A stretch of 64,000 bases of DNA from Hanleya hanleyi (lineage: Eukaryota; Mollusca; Polyplacophora; Lepidopleurida; Hanleyidae), in NCBI GenBank assembly GCA_036873755.1, contig JAVTVY010033844.1:62001-126000 (forward strand), written 5' to 3'. Numbering within the stretch: the first letter of the stretch is position 1; each line of letters opens with the position of its first letter. Under the pieces are notes generated by a model that was given only the letters and a program-made list of their open reading frames with translations, did not search any database and was not told the DNA's origin. The translations under genes and the position numbers were made by a program. Shown piece after piece: positions 63,310-64,000 of the stretch.

Positions 63310-64000
63310 CTCTTACGTTTGTAGTAATTACAGCTACAGAGGTTTAGCCGGTATAGTGGGCAGGCTTACCTACCGGTTATTGCCGAGAGAAGCAGTCCTG
63401 TCAGTACAAGGTCTGTCTCCAACCTGTAACCATCTCGGTCATCTATACGCGGTAAGACTGACCCTGGGATCGTGTGTATCCATTTACAGCCTACTTTCGG
63501 CAAGTGCGAGAGGGAATTTCCAGAAATCAATACCACGTGACTTCGTCAGCCAATCAGCTAAAGTCTACCGACGTAACCCCAACGTAACTCGCCATTTTCG
63601 AATCATGTGATGCCCTACTTGTTGAAAATTACAGATCTACCACACCTCTTGGGTGATACGAAAGTTATTTATACCTATATATTTTGTAAGCCTAGCCTAT
63701 ATCTGTTTCCCAAGTGGTTTGAAAACCTGTAATTTATCAGATTTCTCGAGTCTGTTCTCTGCCGGATGAAGGCCGAACAGAATCCCGTAATATACCGGAT
63801 ATCGCTCCGCAATAATGGAGACTCACGATTCGCAAGCCATCTTATGGATGGCGAAGTGTACGCAAATGGGTCTGTCTCTTGTCTGAGTTTCTTTACCCAG
63901 CCCGCCAGCTATTCCCATTGGCTATTGGGCAAACAGCGCCCTCACCAAGGAAGACAACTATAATAATGCAATTGTCTCCCCTGCATCAATCTGGCACTAA
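63310..64000. other. Right edge, no gene seen
   Basis: Short frames without family signatures. A CCAAT context (CATTGGCTATTGG) lies near 63920. If the 63-kb exon is real, its upstream part would be here. Confidence 0.4.

Noticed and set aside
1..64000. CRISPR array or bacterial operon structure
   Set aside because: Spliced exons, animal-type repeats and Polinton show a eukaryotic nuclear genome; the tandem repeats lack regular unique spacers.

Overview
The window looks like nuclear DNA of an invertebrate, most likely a gastropod mollusc. Genes are split into short exons with GT-AG introns, intergenic DNA is AT-rich, and the sequence is crowded with small inverted-repeat transposons, minisatellites and a GAGT-tailed SINE-like repeat of a kind I associate with gastropod genomes. 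The taxon is an inference; no single gene proves it.

Left half (about 1-36.4 kb, minus strand): two tandem copies of a betaine-homocysteine S-methyltransferase (BHMT)-like gene. Copy A has six recognisable exons between 11995 and 2733 and probably continues beyond the left edge. Copy B has six matching exons between 36418 and 25692, plus two tandem versions of a seventh exon near 25.0-25.2 kb. Exon phases match and lengths are the same except exon 2, which is one codon longer in copy B. Both copies keep the three zinc-binding cysteines but differ from vertebrate BHMT at aromatic residues of the betaine pocket. A RecQ-like helicase exon lies near 1.2-1.5 kb and a truncated non-LTR retrotransposon near 10.5 kb.

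Middle (about 36.4-46 kb): no host gene recognised. It holds well-delimited non-autonomous elements: a 494-bp foldback element with a 9-bp target duplication, a 1.66-kb TA-flanked element with GC-rich arms, CACGTG and ACATATGT arrays, and several MITEs.

Right half (46544-59108): a 12.6-kb Polinton/Maverick with 1.6-1.8-kb terminal inverted repeats, AGT-repeat termini and an exact 6-bp target duplication (tctgtg), inserted into an older TGGCAAGCC-ended element. All genes are on the minus strand. In transcription order they are: a tail-anchored protein, two paralogous PC4-like proteins, integrase with chromodomain, a membrane protein, the packaging ATPase, a short basic virion-type protein, a proline-rich protein, the penton-like minor capsid protein, a pVI/pX-like protein, the double jelly-roll major capsid protein, and the adenain-type protease. 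No protein-primed DNA polymerase B gene is present. Six morphogenesis or integration genes carry frameshifts or stops, whereas the early genes and the protease are open. The TIRs are dense with NRF1-, CRE- and ETS-like motifs at a spacing of about 150 bp. The right flank (59.9-64 kb) is repeat-rich with one possible but unidentified exon near 63 kb.
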